Shown: positions 35,675-43,742 of the stretch, one piece after another
Layout: each line of letters begins with the position of its first letter
How positions within the stretch are numbered: the first letter of the stretch is position 1
From: Streptomyces sp. MA5143a
Lineage (GTDB): Bacteria; Actinomycetota; Actinomycetes; Streptomycetales; Streptomycetaceae
DNA: 64,000 nucleotides
Assembly: GCF_900290235.1 (NCBI RefSeq)
Contig: NZ_OLMK01000010.1
Span: 62,001 to 126,000 of the forward strand
Direction of reading: 5' to 3'
Position numbers and translations under genes: made by a program
Notes under the pieces: generated by a model
Told to the model about the DNA's origin: nothing
The model's database searches: none
Seen by the model: the letters and a program-made list of their open reading frames with translations, nothing else

Positions 35675-36493
35675 TCAGCTCGACACCAGCTGGGCCTCGC
35701 GGCGCTCCGCGGCGGACTCCACGGTCACGGCCACGGCCACCTGCTCCGGCACGGTCACCGTGGCCGTCGCCGTCTCCTGGTCCTCGCGGTCGCGGTACAG
35801 CCAGGCGATGTCCCGCCCGAACGACCAGACCAGCGAGCCCAGCGCCACCGCGACGACGGCGAAGTTCGCGGCGTACGGCAGCAGCCCGGAGGCGGCGACC
35901 AGCAGGAAGACACCCTGGATCGCGGCGACCGTCTTGCGGGCCATGCTGTGCGGGAGGGAACCGTTCAACCACGGCATGGCCTTGGCGGCGGCGACGAAGC
36001 CGTACCGCATCAGGCCGATCAGCAGCACCCACGGGCCGAGCGACATCGACACGTACACGCTCAGCACCAGGATCAGGAACGCGTCTACCTCCATGTCGAA
36101 ACGGGCGCCCAGCGCGGTCGACGTGCCCGTGCGCCGGGCCACCTTGCCGTCGACGCCGTCGAGTATCAGGGCCACGGAGGTCAGGCCGACGAACAGCGAG
36201 ACGGGCGGCGAGCTCTGGAAGGAGTCGGCGACCAGCGCGGTGACCGCGCCGACCAGGACCGCCCGGCCGAGCGTGACCCGGTTCGCGGGGCCGAAGGAGC
36301 GGGGCCGGGTGCGCAGCAGCGCGCGGTTGAGGACCGCCCAGGTGGCGAACGCGAACGCCAGCCCGGTCAGCCAGCCCGCGGGACCCAGTCCGATCGCCGT
36401 ACCGAGGAAGGCGAGCAGCAGCACCTGGGCGCCCGCGCCCACCGCCGTCTCAGAGAGCACCAGCCGGCCGTCGTAAGTGTTGTTCAGGGCCAC
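35675..36493 (-). CDS. CDP-alcohol phosphatidyltransferase
   Basis: A 272-residue membrane enzyme with the complete catalytic motif DGVDGKVARR...G...D...D (about 112-137: DG, AR, G, D and D all present), which moves a phosphatidyl or similar phospho-alcohol group from a CDP donor to an alcohol. About six membrane helices and a hydrophilic C-terminal tail of 35 residues. GTG start with GGAAGG. Divergent from the MDR gene, 108 bases away, at the edge of the cyclohydrolase/glycosyltransferase cluster. It may supply a lipid anchor for the cluster product (inference). Confidence 0.85.
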   Translation of the reverse strand: MALNNTYDGRLVLSETAVGAGAQVLLLAFLGTAIGLGPAGWLTGLAFAFATWAVLNRALLRTRPRSFGPANRVTLGRAVLVGAVTALVADSFQSSPPVSLFVGLTSVALILDGVDGKVARRTGTSTALGARFDMEVDAFLILVLSVYVSMSLGPWVLLIGLMRYGFVAAAKAMPWLNGSLPHSMARKTVAAIQGVFLLVAASGLLPYAANFAVVAVALGSLVWSFGRDIAWLYRDREDQETATATVTVPEQVAVAVTVESAAERREAQLVSS

Positions 36494-36601
36494 CGCAAAC
36501 CTTCCGAACGTGTGTGGAAGAGTCGATCACCGCCGCGTACCGTTCCGCGACGTCCACCGCTGCGTACGTGGAGAACCGCCCGACCGTTCATGGAGACCCC
36601 T

Positions 36602-37582
36602 ATGAAACACACAGCCCGCGCCTTCTGGCTCAGCACCCCGGGGCAGGGCGAGATCCGCGAGGAGCGGCTCGCCGCCCCGGCCGAGGACGAGGTGCTCGTC
36701 CGCACGTTGTACACGGGTGTCAGCCGGGGCACGGAGACCCTCGTGTTCAGCGGTCGCGTACCCGAGAACCAGCACGCGACCATGCGCGCGCCCTTCCAGG
36801 AGGGAGAGTTCCCGGCCCCGGTGAAGTACGGCTACCTCAGCGTCGGCCGCGTCGAAGAAGGGCCGGACGCACTGGTCGGCCGGACCGTGTTCTGCCTGTA
36901 TCCGCACCAGAGCCGCTACGTCGTCCCGACGAGCGCCGTCACCGTCGTGCCGGAGTCCGTCCCCGCGGCCCGCGCCGTCCTCGCCGGCACCGTCGAGACC
37001 GCCGTCAACGCCCTGTGGGACGCGGCGCCCCTCGTCGGCGACCGGATCGCCGTCGTCGGCGGCGGCATGGTCGGCTGCTCGGTGGCCGCCCTCCTCGCCC
37101 GGTACCCCGGTGTACGGGTCCAACTCGTCGACGCCGACCCCGCGCGCGCCGACATCGCCCGCGCACTCGGCGTGGACTTCGCGCTGCCCGGCGACGCGCT
37201 CGGGGAATGCGACCTCGTCGTGCACGCCAGCGCCAGCGAACAGGGCCTCGTCACCTCGCTCGGTCTGCTCGCCGCCGAGGGCACCGTCATCGAACTCAGC
37301 TGGTACGGCGACCGCCTGATCGCCCTGCCGCTCGGCGAGGCCTTCCACTCGCGCCGGCTGACGATCCGCAGCAGCCAGGTCGGCACCGTCTCCCCGGCCG
37401 CCCGCCCCGGCCGCACCTACGCCGACCGGCTGGCGCTCGCCCTCGAACTCCTCGCCGACGCGCGCTTCGACGCGCTCGTCACGGGGGAGTGTGCCTTCGA
37501 AGAACTCCCGGACGTGCTGCCGAGACTCGCGAGCGGAGAGCTGCCGGGGCTCTGCCATCGGGTACGGTACGCCGCCGAGTGA
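36602..37582 (+). CDS. MDR-family dehydrogenase lacking the zinc-ligand motifs
   Basis: A 326-residue medium-chain dehydrogenase/reductase. The nucleotide fold is clear (DRIAVVGGGMVGCSVAALLA near 145), with an Asp at the end of beta-2 (LVDADPARADIA) suggesting NAD(H). Where zinc alcohol dehydrogenases have C-G-T-D and GHE, it has SRGTETLVFSG and KYGYLSVGRVEEG, so the catalytic zinc is probably absent, as in BchC-like members. ATG 36602 with GGAG upstream. It heads the plus-strand cluster and ends 166 bases before the QueD-like gene. Confidence 0.8.
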   Translation: MKHTARAFWLSTPGQGEIREERLAAPAEDEVLVRTLYTGVSRGTETLVFSGRVPENQHATMRAPFQEGEFPAPVKYGYLSVGRVEEGPDALVGRTVFCLYPHQSRYVVPTSAVTVVPESVPAARAVLAGTVETAVNALWDAAPLVGDRIAVVGGGMVGCSVAALLARYPGVRVQLVDADPARADIARALGVDFALPGDALGECDLVVHASASEQGLVTSLGLLAAEGTVIELSWYGDRLIALPLGEAFHSRRLTIRSSQVGTVSPAARPGRTYADRLALALELLADARFDALVTGECAFEELPDVLPRLASGELPGLCHRVRYAAE

Positions 37583-37748
37583 CCTACTGACCGGTCAGCG
37601 CATCCGCCCCACCCGTCCCTGAACTGCCCCGACGGAACGCTGACCCCCAAGAAACCGCAAAACTCGGCTGAACAACGGGTAGGGAGCAGCCGTACTACAC
37701 GGCATGCCCCGGCCCGGGGGCAGACGTACCGCACTGGAGGGTCGTCCG

Positions 37749-38147
37749 TTGTTCAGCATCACCGTCCGCGATCACATCATGATCGCCCACAGCTTCCGCG
37801 GGGAGGTCTTCGGACCCGCGCAGCGCCTGCACGGCGCCACCTTCCTCGTGGACGCCACCTTCCGGCGCGCCGAGCTGGACGACGACAACATCGTCGTAGA
37901 CATCGGGCTGGCCACGCAGGAGCTGGGTGCCGTGGTGAGCGAGTTGAACTACCGCAACCTCGACAACGAGCCCGACTTCGCGAACACCAACACCTCGACG
38001 GAGTTCCTCGCCAAGGTGATCGCGGACCGGCTCGCCGAGCGGATCCACAAGGGCGCCATGGGCGAGAACGCCAAGGGCATCGCGGGCATCACGGTCACTC
38101 TGCACGAATCGCACATCGCCTGGGCGAGTTACGAGCGTGCCCTGTGA
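37749..38147 (+). CDS. QueD/6-pyruvoyl-tetrahydropterin-synthase fold protein, active site altered
   Basis: 132 residues aligning along their whole length with QueD/PTPS (IMIAHSF...[13 protein letters not shown]...VVDIGLA...[14 protein letters not shown]...LHES). The first two zinc His (AHSF, LHG) and the late Glu (LHES) are kept. The third zinc His of HGH is Ala (HGA), the catalytic Cys position is Ala or Gln (PAQRLHG), and the LDHHYLN dyad is LNYRNLD. It should not catalyse the normal reaction. TTG 37749 has GGAGGG 8 bases upstream. Its stop overlaps the glycosyltransferase GTG by 4 bases. Confidence 0.85.
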   Translation: MFSITVRDHIMIAHSFRGEVFGPAQRLHGATFLVDATFRRAELDDDNIVVDIGLATQELGAVVSELNYRNLDNEPDFANTNTSTEFLAKVIADRLAERIHKGAMGENAKGIAGITVTLHESHIAWASYERAL

Positions 38148-39385
38148 CCGACACGACCATCGACCGGGCGGACCTCGGTACCGCCGCCCAGACAAGCGGT
38201 GCCGGCCAGGCCGACGGGGGAGAGCAAGTGAGGCTCGGCTACGTGCCCGTGCAGAACGCGGCGCTGAAGACCGCCGCGATCGTGCCCATGTCGCTGCGCT
38301 CCGTGCACTTCGTGATGCCGGGCGGCGTCAACGACGTGGCCCGCCCCAGCGGGGGCAACGCCTACGACCGCCGGATCTGCCTCGATCTGCCCGGCTTCGG
38401 CTGGCAGGTGCACCAGCACGCCCTTGCGGGCAGCTGGCCGCGCCCCGATGCCGACGCCCGCGCCGAACTCGCCCGTACGCTGCGGGAATTCCCCGACGGC
38501 ACGGTCGTCCTCCTGGACGGACTCGTCGCCTGCGGGGTGCCCGAGATCATCCTCCCCGAGGCCGAACGCCTCTGCCTGGCCGTCCTGGTGCATCTGCCGC
38601 TGGGCGACGAGACCGGCCTGGAGCCGGACGTGGCCGCCGACCTCGACGCCAAGGAGCGCACGACCCTGCGGGGCGTGTCCGCCGTGATCGCGACCAGCGA
38701 CTGGGCGGTCCGCCGGCTGGTGTCCCACCACGGCCTCGCCCCCGAGCGGGTCCATGTCGCCGCCCCCGGCGCCGACATCGCCCCCCTCGCCTCCGGCACC
38801 GACGGCGTCTCCCGGCTGCTGTGCGTCGCCGCGGTCACCCCCCGCAAGGGGCAGCACCGGCTGGTCGAGGCCCTCGCCACGGTCACCGACCTGCCGTGGA
38901 GCTGCGTCCTCGTCGGCGGCATCGACCAGGACCCCGAGTACGTCGACCACATCCGGGGCCTCGTCGCCAAGTTCGGCCTGGAGGACCGGCTGCACCTCGC
39001 CGGACCGCAGGCCGGCGCCGCACTCGACGCCAGCTACGCCTCCGCCGACCTGATGGTCCTCACCTCGTACGCGGAGACCTACGGCATGGCCGTCACCGAG
39101 GCCCTCGCCCGGGGGATCCCCGTGCTGGCCACGGACGTCGGCGGTCTCCCGGAGGCCGTCGGCCGCGCCCCCGACGGCGGGGTGCCCGGCATCCTCGTCC
39201 CGCCGGAGAACCCCGCGGCCATCGCGTCGGAGTTGCGCGGCTGGTTCGGGGAGGCCGACGTACGGCGCCGGCTGAAGGCCGCGGCGCGCGGACGCCGCGC
39301 CGCGCTCGACGGCTGGGCGACCACGGCCCGCAGCCTGGCCCACGTCCTCGGACGACTGCGCCACGAACCCCGGAGGGCGGCATGA
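38144..39385 (+). CDS. GT4-family (GT-B) glycosyltransferase
   Basis: 413 residues, GT-B fold. Donor-site motif [14 protein letters not shown] near 231, [13 protein letters not shown], and the retaining E-x7-E motif ETYGMAVTE at 311-319. It transfers a sugar from a nucleotide donor to an unknown acceptor in the cytosol. GTG 38144 overlaps the QueD-like stop (GTGA). GTG 38228 with GGGGGAG upstream is an alternative that would remove a 28-residue low-complexity start. The adjoining methyltransferase overlaps by 4 bases. Probably glycosylates the pyrimidine- or pterin-derived product (inference). Confidence 0.88.
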   Translation: MTDTTIDRADLGTAAQTSGAGQADGGEQVRLGYVPVQNAALKTAAIVPMSLRSVHFVMPGGVNDVARPSGGNAYDRRICLDLPGFGWQVHQHALAGSWPRPDADARAELARTLREFPDGTVVLLDGLVACGVPEIILPEAERLCLAVLVHLPLGDETGLEPDVAADLDAKERTTLRGVSAVIATSDWAVRRLVSHHGLAPERVHVAAPGADIAPLASGTDGVSRLLCVAAVTPRKGQHRLVEALATVTDLPWSCVLVGGIDQDPEYVDHIRGLVAKFGLEDRLHLAGPQAGAALDASYASADLMVLTSYAETYGMAVTEALARGIPVLATDVGGLPEAVGRAPDGGVPGILVPPENPAAIASELRGWFGEADVRRRLKAAARGRRAALDGWATTARSLAHVLGRLRHEPRRAA

Positions 39386-40563
39386 CCACTTCAGCCTCGA
39401 CGGCGACCACGACGACCGCGTCCGCGGGGGCACCGACGGGCACGGCGGGTTCCGTGGGCGCCGGTGCGGGCCTCGGCGCCGCGCTCTCCGCGGGCACGCC
39501 GACTCCCACGGGCGGGACGCCGCCCGGCGGGTCCGCCACCGGTGCGATACCCGCCACCGGGGCGGTTGCCGCCCGCGGGGTGGCCCCCGACGCGGCGCTC
39601 ACCGCTGGCGCGGTGGCGCCCGTGGTGGGTGGGGCTGCTTCCGCTCCGGCCGTGTCCGTGCTCGCCGCGGCCTCCGCCTCCGGCGCCGCGCTCAGCATGG
39701 CGGGGCGGGGCGGTGACACCCCGGCGGCCGAGGGACACCAGTACGCCCCGCAGTGGCTGGAGTTGCGGGAGAGCGCCGACGCCGCCGCCCGCGCGGCGGA
39801 TCTGCTCGACCCGCTGCGCATACGTCTGGCGAACCTGCCCCGCCGGACCACCGGCCTGGTCGTCCACGACCTCGGCTGCGGCACCGGCTCGATGGGCCGC
39901 TGGCTCGCGCCCCGGCTCGACGGCGCCCAGCAGTGGGTCCTGCACGACCAGGACCCCGCCCTGCTGCGGCTGGCCATCGAGCGGGCGCCCCGCGCGGGCG
40001 CCGACGGCAGCCCCGTCACGGTCACCACCCGGCGCGGCGACATCGGGCGGCTCACGGCGGACGACCTGGCCGACGCCTCCCTCGTGACCGCGTCCGCGCT
40101 GCTCGACGTCCTCACCCGCGAGGAGATCGAGACGCTCGCCGGGGCCTGCGCGGACGCCGGCGTACCCGCGCTGCTGACGCTCTCCGTCGTCGGCCGGGCC
40201 GACCTCGTACCGGCCCACCCCATGGACCAGGAGATCGCCGAGGCGTTCAACGCCCACCAGCGCGCGAGCGAGCTGCTCGGCCCCGACGCGATCACCGTGG
40301 CCTGCGAGGCGTTCGCCCAGCGGGGCGCCACGGTCCGGGTCCACCCGAGCCCCTGGCGGCTCGACGACCGGCACATCGCCCTCACCGAGGAGTGGCTGCG
40401 CGGCTGGGTCGGCGCGGCCTGCGAACAGCGCCCCGAACTCACCGAGCGCGCCGAGGCCTACCTCCGCGACCGCCTGGCGGCCTGCGCGGCGGGCGAGTTG
40501 CGCGTCACCCTCCACCACAGCGACCTCCTGGCCCTGCCCCGGCCGACGGGCGGCGCGTCATGA
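39382..40563 (+). CDS. Class I SAM methyltransferase with low-complexity N-terminus
   Basis: 393 residues. Residues 1-115 are an Ala/Gly/Thr/Pro-rich disordered extension. The Rossmann methyltransferase follows, with motif I VVHDLGCGTGSMGRWL near 160, an acidic residue after beta-2 (VLHDQDPALLRLA) and ASALLDVLT as motif IV. The ATGA overlap with both neighbours shows tight coupling. The substrate is unknown. It lacks the aromatic motifs of known O- or N-methyltransferase subfamilies that I could name. If the extension is not translated, ATG near 39697 could serve. Confidence 0.83.
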   Translation: MTTSASTATTTTASAGAPTGTAGSVGAGAGLGAALSAGTPTPTGGTPPGGSATGAIPATGAVAARGVAPDAALTAGAVAPVVGGAASAPAVSVLAAASASGAALSMAGRGGDTPAAEGHQYAPQWLELRESADAAARAADLLDPLRIRLANLPRRTTGLVVHDLGCGTGSMGRWLAPRLDGAQQWVLHDQDPALLRLAIERAPRAGADGSPVTVTTRRGDIGRLTADDLADASLVTASALLDVLTREEIETLAGACADAGVPALLTLSVVGRADLVPAHPMDQEIAEAFNAHQRASELLGPDAITVACEAFAQRGATVRVHPSPWRLDDRHIALTEEWLRGWVGAACEQRPELTERAEAYLRDRLAACAAGELRVTLHHSDLLALPRPTGGAS

Positions 40564-42116
40564 CGGCGCCGGTGGACACCCGCGCCCTGCCGGTTGAACG
40601 ACGGGTCCGGGTAAGGCCGAAGGGGGTCCGGGCCCGTGTGCGGGCGAGCGCCCCGTCGGCGCGGGGGCGTATGCGCACCACCGCGCCCGTCACCCTCCCG
40701 CGCCAGCGGGCGCTGACCGAGGCGCCGGCCACCGTGGCACCCGGCGAAGCCCACGGCGCCGCCGCGCACCCCGCCCCGGCGAAGCCCCCGACCGTGGTCA
40801 CCCCGGCCGCCCGCCAGGCCTCCGGCGGTCCGGTCCGGGCGCCCCGGGCGTCCTCGGCCCCGCTGCCCGGCCACCCGCCGGCGGCGCCCGCCGAGCCGTT
40901 CGACGGCCACCGGGCCCCGGCCGACGCGGTGTCCGGCCGTCCGGCACCGCACGCGCTGCCGGGTGATGACGGGTCCGGCGCGCAGGCAGAGGGCCTCCCC
41001 GCCGAGGGCGACGCCCAGGCCTCCGCCCGCCCCCGTGCCGCCGGCAAGGTGCTCCGCGCCCTGCGCGCCCACTTCGGGAGCATCGCCGGAACGATCATTC
41101 TCGTGGTCGTCGTCTGGCGGCTCGGGACCGGTGTGTTCGTGGACGGGCTGCGGCGCATCGACGGCGGGACGCTGGTCGCCGCCGTCGGCATCGGCGTGCT
41201 GACGACCGTGGTCAGCGCCTGGCGCTGGTGCGCGGTGACGAGGGCGCTGGGCCTGCGGCTGCCACTCGGCCCGGCCGTCGCGGACTACTACCGGGCGCTG
41301 TTCCTCAACGCGGCGCTGCCCGGCGGTGTCCTCGGCGACGTGCACCGGGCCGTCCGGCACGGGCAGAGCTCCGGGGACATGGGGCGCGGCGTGCGCGCGG
41401 TGGTCATCGAGCGGACGGCGGGTCAGCTGGTGCTGGCCGTCGTGGGCGTGGCGGTCCTGCTGACGATGCCCTCACCGGTGCTGGAGCAGACCCGCCGCAC
41501 GGCGGGAGTCCTGGCGCTGGTCACCCTGGGCGCGACCGCGATCTGGGCGGCGCTGCGGATGGGCCGGAAGCCGCGTCCCGGGCGCGACCGGGGCGGCCGG
41601 GTCCGTGCCGCCCTGACCGAGGCGCGCGGCGCCCTGCTGAACCGCGACAGCGGCCCGGCGGTGCTGATCTCCTCCGTGGTGGTGCTGGCCGGTTACGTGG
41701 CGATGTTCCTGCTCGCCGCCCGCGTCGCCGGCACCTCCGCGGGCCCGGCGGCCCTGGTGCCGCTCGCGCTGCTGGCCCTGATCGCCATGAGCCTGCCGCT
41801 GAACGTCGGCGGCTGGGGCCCCCGCGAGGGCGTCACCGCCTGGTCGTTCGGCGCTGCGGGCCTGGGCGCCTCCCAGGGCCTGACCGTGGCCGTCGTCTAC
41901 GGCGTGCTCAGCTTCGCGGCGGCGCTGCCGGGGGCCCTGGTCCTCGTCGGCCGCTGGTACGGCTCGCTCAGGGCCCGCCGTCAGCCGGCGGCCGGAGCGT
42001 CCGAGGTGACCACGGAGAAGTACGCCCCGAAGGACTCGACGAACCCCTCCAGCAATTCCTTCCCCTTCATGGCGGACGCCAACGAAGGACGGCCGATCAC
42101 ACCGGAATCGGTGTAG
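40560..42116 (+). CDS. AglD/LPG-synthase-type (UPF0104) multi-pass membrane protein
   Basis: 518 residues: a disordered basic, Pro/Ala-rich cytosolic part (1-165), then about eight membrane helices from IAGTIILVVVVWRLGTGVF. The family hallmarks are LFLNAALPGGVLGDVHRAVR and the GGWGPREGVTAW segment. Relatives move or act on lipid-linked glycans or aminoacyl-lipids. Here it probably handles a lipid-linked form of the cluster product (inference). It starts by ATGA overlap with the methyltransferase. Its last 45 codons lie antisense to the end of the creatininase gene, an unusually long convergent overlap. Confidence 0.82.
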   Translation: MTAPVDTRALPVERRVRVRPKGVRARVRASAPSARGRMRTTAPVTLPRQRALTEAPATVAPGEAHGAAAHPAPAKPPTVVTPAARQASGGPVRAPRASSAPLPGHPPAAPAEPFDGHRAPADAVSGRPAPHALPGDDGSGAQAEGLPAEGDAQASARPRAAGKVLRALRAHFGSIAGTIILVVVVWRLGTGVFVDGLRRIDGGTLVAAVGIGVLTTVVSAWRWCAVTRALGLRLPLGPAVADYYRALFLNAALPGGVLGDVHRAVRHGQSSGDMGRGVRAVVIERTAGQLVLAVVGVAVLLTMPSPVLEQTRRTAGVLALVTLGATAIWAALRMGRKPRPGRDRGGRVRAALTEARGALLNRDSGPAVLISSVVVLAGYVAMFLLAARVAGTSAGPAALVPLALLALIAMSLPLNVGGWGPREGVTAWSFGAAGLGASQGLTVAVVYGVLSFAAALPGALVLVGRWYGSLRARRQPAAGASEVTTEKYAPKDSTNPSSNSFPFMADANEGRPITPESV

Positions 42117-42781
42117 GCCGACATACCGAGGGAGAGGAGATGACGGCGGTCGTCGGCAAGGAAATCGGTGGTCTCGTGACCGGGCCGGACCAATTCCGGA
42201 TGGCAATGCAGAAGTATGGAGGTCTCAATTTCTCCCGCATGCATATCACTGAGCAACGAGGTCTCGACACCCGCCCGTTCACGGGCGGCCTCCCAGTCCT
42301 CCATCGCCGGGAAAAGCGCCATTCGATGTCCCGCCGCGGTGGATTCCTGGACGACATTGCCCAGAACGTAATTCCCGCCGTGTCCGTTCACCACGACCAG
42401 CGCCTCGACGCCCGACCGGCGCAGCGAGTCGGCGATGTCGCGGACCATCGCGTGCAGGGTCGTCGCGGAAATGCTCACCGTGCCCGGCCAGCCGGCGTGC
42501 TCGTGCGAGCAGGCGATGGTCACGGGTGGCAGCAGGTGCACCGGGTAGGCGGCGGCTATCTCCCGCGCTATGGCACACGCCACCAGCGTGTCCGTGGCCA
42601 GCGGCAGATACGGGCCGTGCTGCTCGAAACTGCCGACCGGAAGCACCGCGACCTGCCGGCCGGCCGCCGCGCCCCGCTCCCGTACGTCCGCGGTGGTGTC
42701 GGCGGGCAGCAGACCGTATACCGTCGGCTGCTGTCCCCGTCCCTCCTGCCGCGCACCGGACTCCGCTCCCGAACTGCTCAT
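41981..42781 (-). CDS. Creatininase-family amidohydrolase (candidate FAPy deformylase)
   Basis: 266 residues with the creatininase metal site: Glu53 and His55 in GSFEQHGPYLP, Asp64 in LATDT, His134 in VNGHGGN and Glu184/186 in DMHAGEIETS. The superfamily includes creatininase, MftE and archaeal ArfB, which removes the formyl group from the formylaminopyrimidine made by GTP cyclohydrolase III. It is divergent (78 bases) from an atypical GTP cyclohydrolase II expected to release the same formylated compound, so an ArfB-like deformylase role is a strong inference. SD GGGAAAAG. Confidence 0.87.
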   Translation of the reverse strand: MSSSGAESGARQEGRGQQPTVYGLLPADTTADVRERGAAAGRQVAVLPVGSFEQHGPYLPLATDTLVACAIAREIAAAYPVHLLPPVTIACSHEHAGWPGTVSISATTLHAMVRDIADSLRRSGVEALVVVNGHGGNYVLGNVVQESTAAGHRMALFPAMEDWEAARERAGVETSLLSDMHAGEIETSILLHCHPELVRPGHETTDFLADDRRHLLSLGMSAYTDSGVIGRPSLASAMKGKELLEGFVESFGAYFSVVTSDAPAAG

Positions 42782-42859
42782 CTTTTCCCGGCCTTTCGTC
42801 TCTGCTGATGCTCCGTCATTTTCGCATGACGTCAGGACTCACCAGATAGGAACCAGATC

Positions 42860-43519
42860 ATGACAGAAAATGTTGGCGTACTCGGCGCTCACGCCCAGTC
42901 CTCCGGTGCCGTCCGCGTGGTCAATGCACCGCTGCCCACGACGTACGGCGACTTCGAGGCCGTAGGTTATCTCGACCAGGATCGCGGCGAGGAACAAGTG
43001 GCGCTGGTGTACGGCGACATCAGCGGCGGCGAGAACATACTCGTCCGGCTGCACTCGGAGTGCCTGACCGGTGACGCGTTCGGCTCCCAGCACTGCGAAT
43101 GCGGGGAGCAGCTCGACAGCGCGCTGCGCGCCATCGTCGCGGAGGGCCGGGGCGTCCTCGTCTACCTGCGCGGCCACGAGGGGCGCGGCATCGGGCTGCT
43201 CGCCAAGCTCCAGGCGATGAAGCTCCAGGCCGAGGGTCTGGACACCGTCGAGGCGAACATCGCCCTCGGCCTGCCGGTGGACGCCCGCGACTACCGGGTG
43301 GCGGCCGAGATGCTGCACGACCTCGGTGTACGGTCCGTGCGGCTGATGTCGAACAACCCGCGCAAGCGGGAGGCGCTGCTGCGCCACGGCATCCAGGTCT
43401 CCGAGCAGGTGCCGCTGCTGATCACGCCCTGCGAGGACAACATCACCTACCTGCGCACCAAGCGCGAGCGGCTGGACCACTACCTGCCCCACCTGGACGC
43501 GGTGGTCCACTCCTCCTGA
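42860..43519 (+). CDS. ribA: GTP cyclohydrolase II paralogue with Met at the catalytic Tyr position
   Basis: 219 residues with GTP cyclohydrolase II hallmarks: zinc Cys in HSECLTGDAFGSQHCECGEQL (68, 79, 81), YLRGHEGRGIGL and DTVEAN. Where E. coli RibA has Tyr105 (KIRAYALQ) this protein has Met120 (KLQAMKLQ). From memory, the S. coelicolor paralogue SCO6655 has the same Met120, which stops the reaction at the formylated product FAPy. There is no ribB half and no other riboflavin gene nearby, so a role outside riboflavin synthesis is inferred. AGGAA precedes ATG. A strong hairpin follows. Confidence 0.93.
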   Translation: MTENVGVLGAHAQSSGAVRVVNAPLPTTYGDFEAVGYLDQDRGEEQVALVYGDISGGENILVRLHSECLTGDAFGSQHCECGEQLDSALRAIVAEGRGVLVYLRGHEGRGIGLLAKLQAMKLQAEGLDTVEANIALGLPVDARDYRVAAEMLHDLGVRSVRLMSNNPRKREALLRHGIQVSEQVPLLITPCEDNITYLRTKRERLDHYLPHLDAVVHSS

Positions 43520-43556
43520 GCGCCGCACCACGCGTTCCCGCACGTCGCACGGGGTC

Positions 43557-43599
43557 GCGCGGCGGCCGTCATCGGATCGTCCGACACCGGCCGCCGCGC
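43557..43599 (+). terminator. Terminator after the GTP cyclohydrolase gene
   Basis: Perfect 12-bp inverted repeat GCGCGGCGGCCG / CGGCCGCCGCGC with a 19-base loop, 37 bases after the stop. It separates the cyclohydrolase transcript from the FAD oxidoreductase operon. Confidence 0.65.
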
Positions 43600-43742
43600 C
43601 CGCCGTAACGTTTTGGCGGGGCGGTGCGCACGGCGCGCCCCCGGACCGACTCCGCTGCCGCACCGCATGAACGTTCGCCTGTGGTGGAAGACCTGACTCC
43701 GTCGGGTGAACCGACCACGACCGGACGAAGGGAGCCGCGTAC

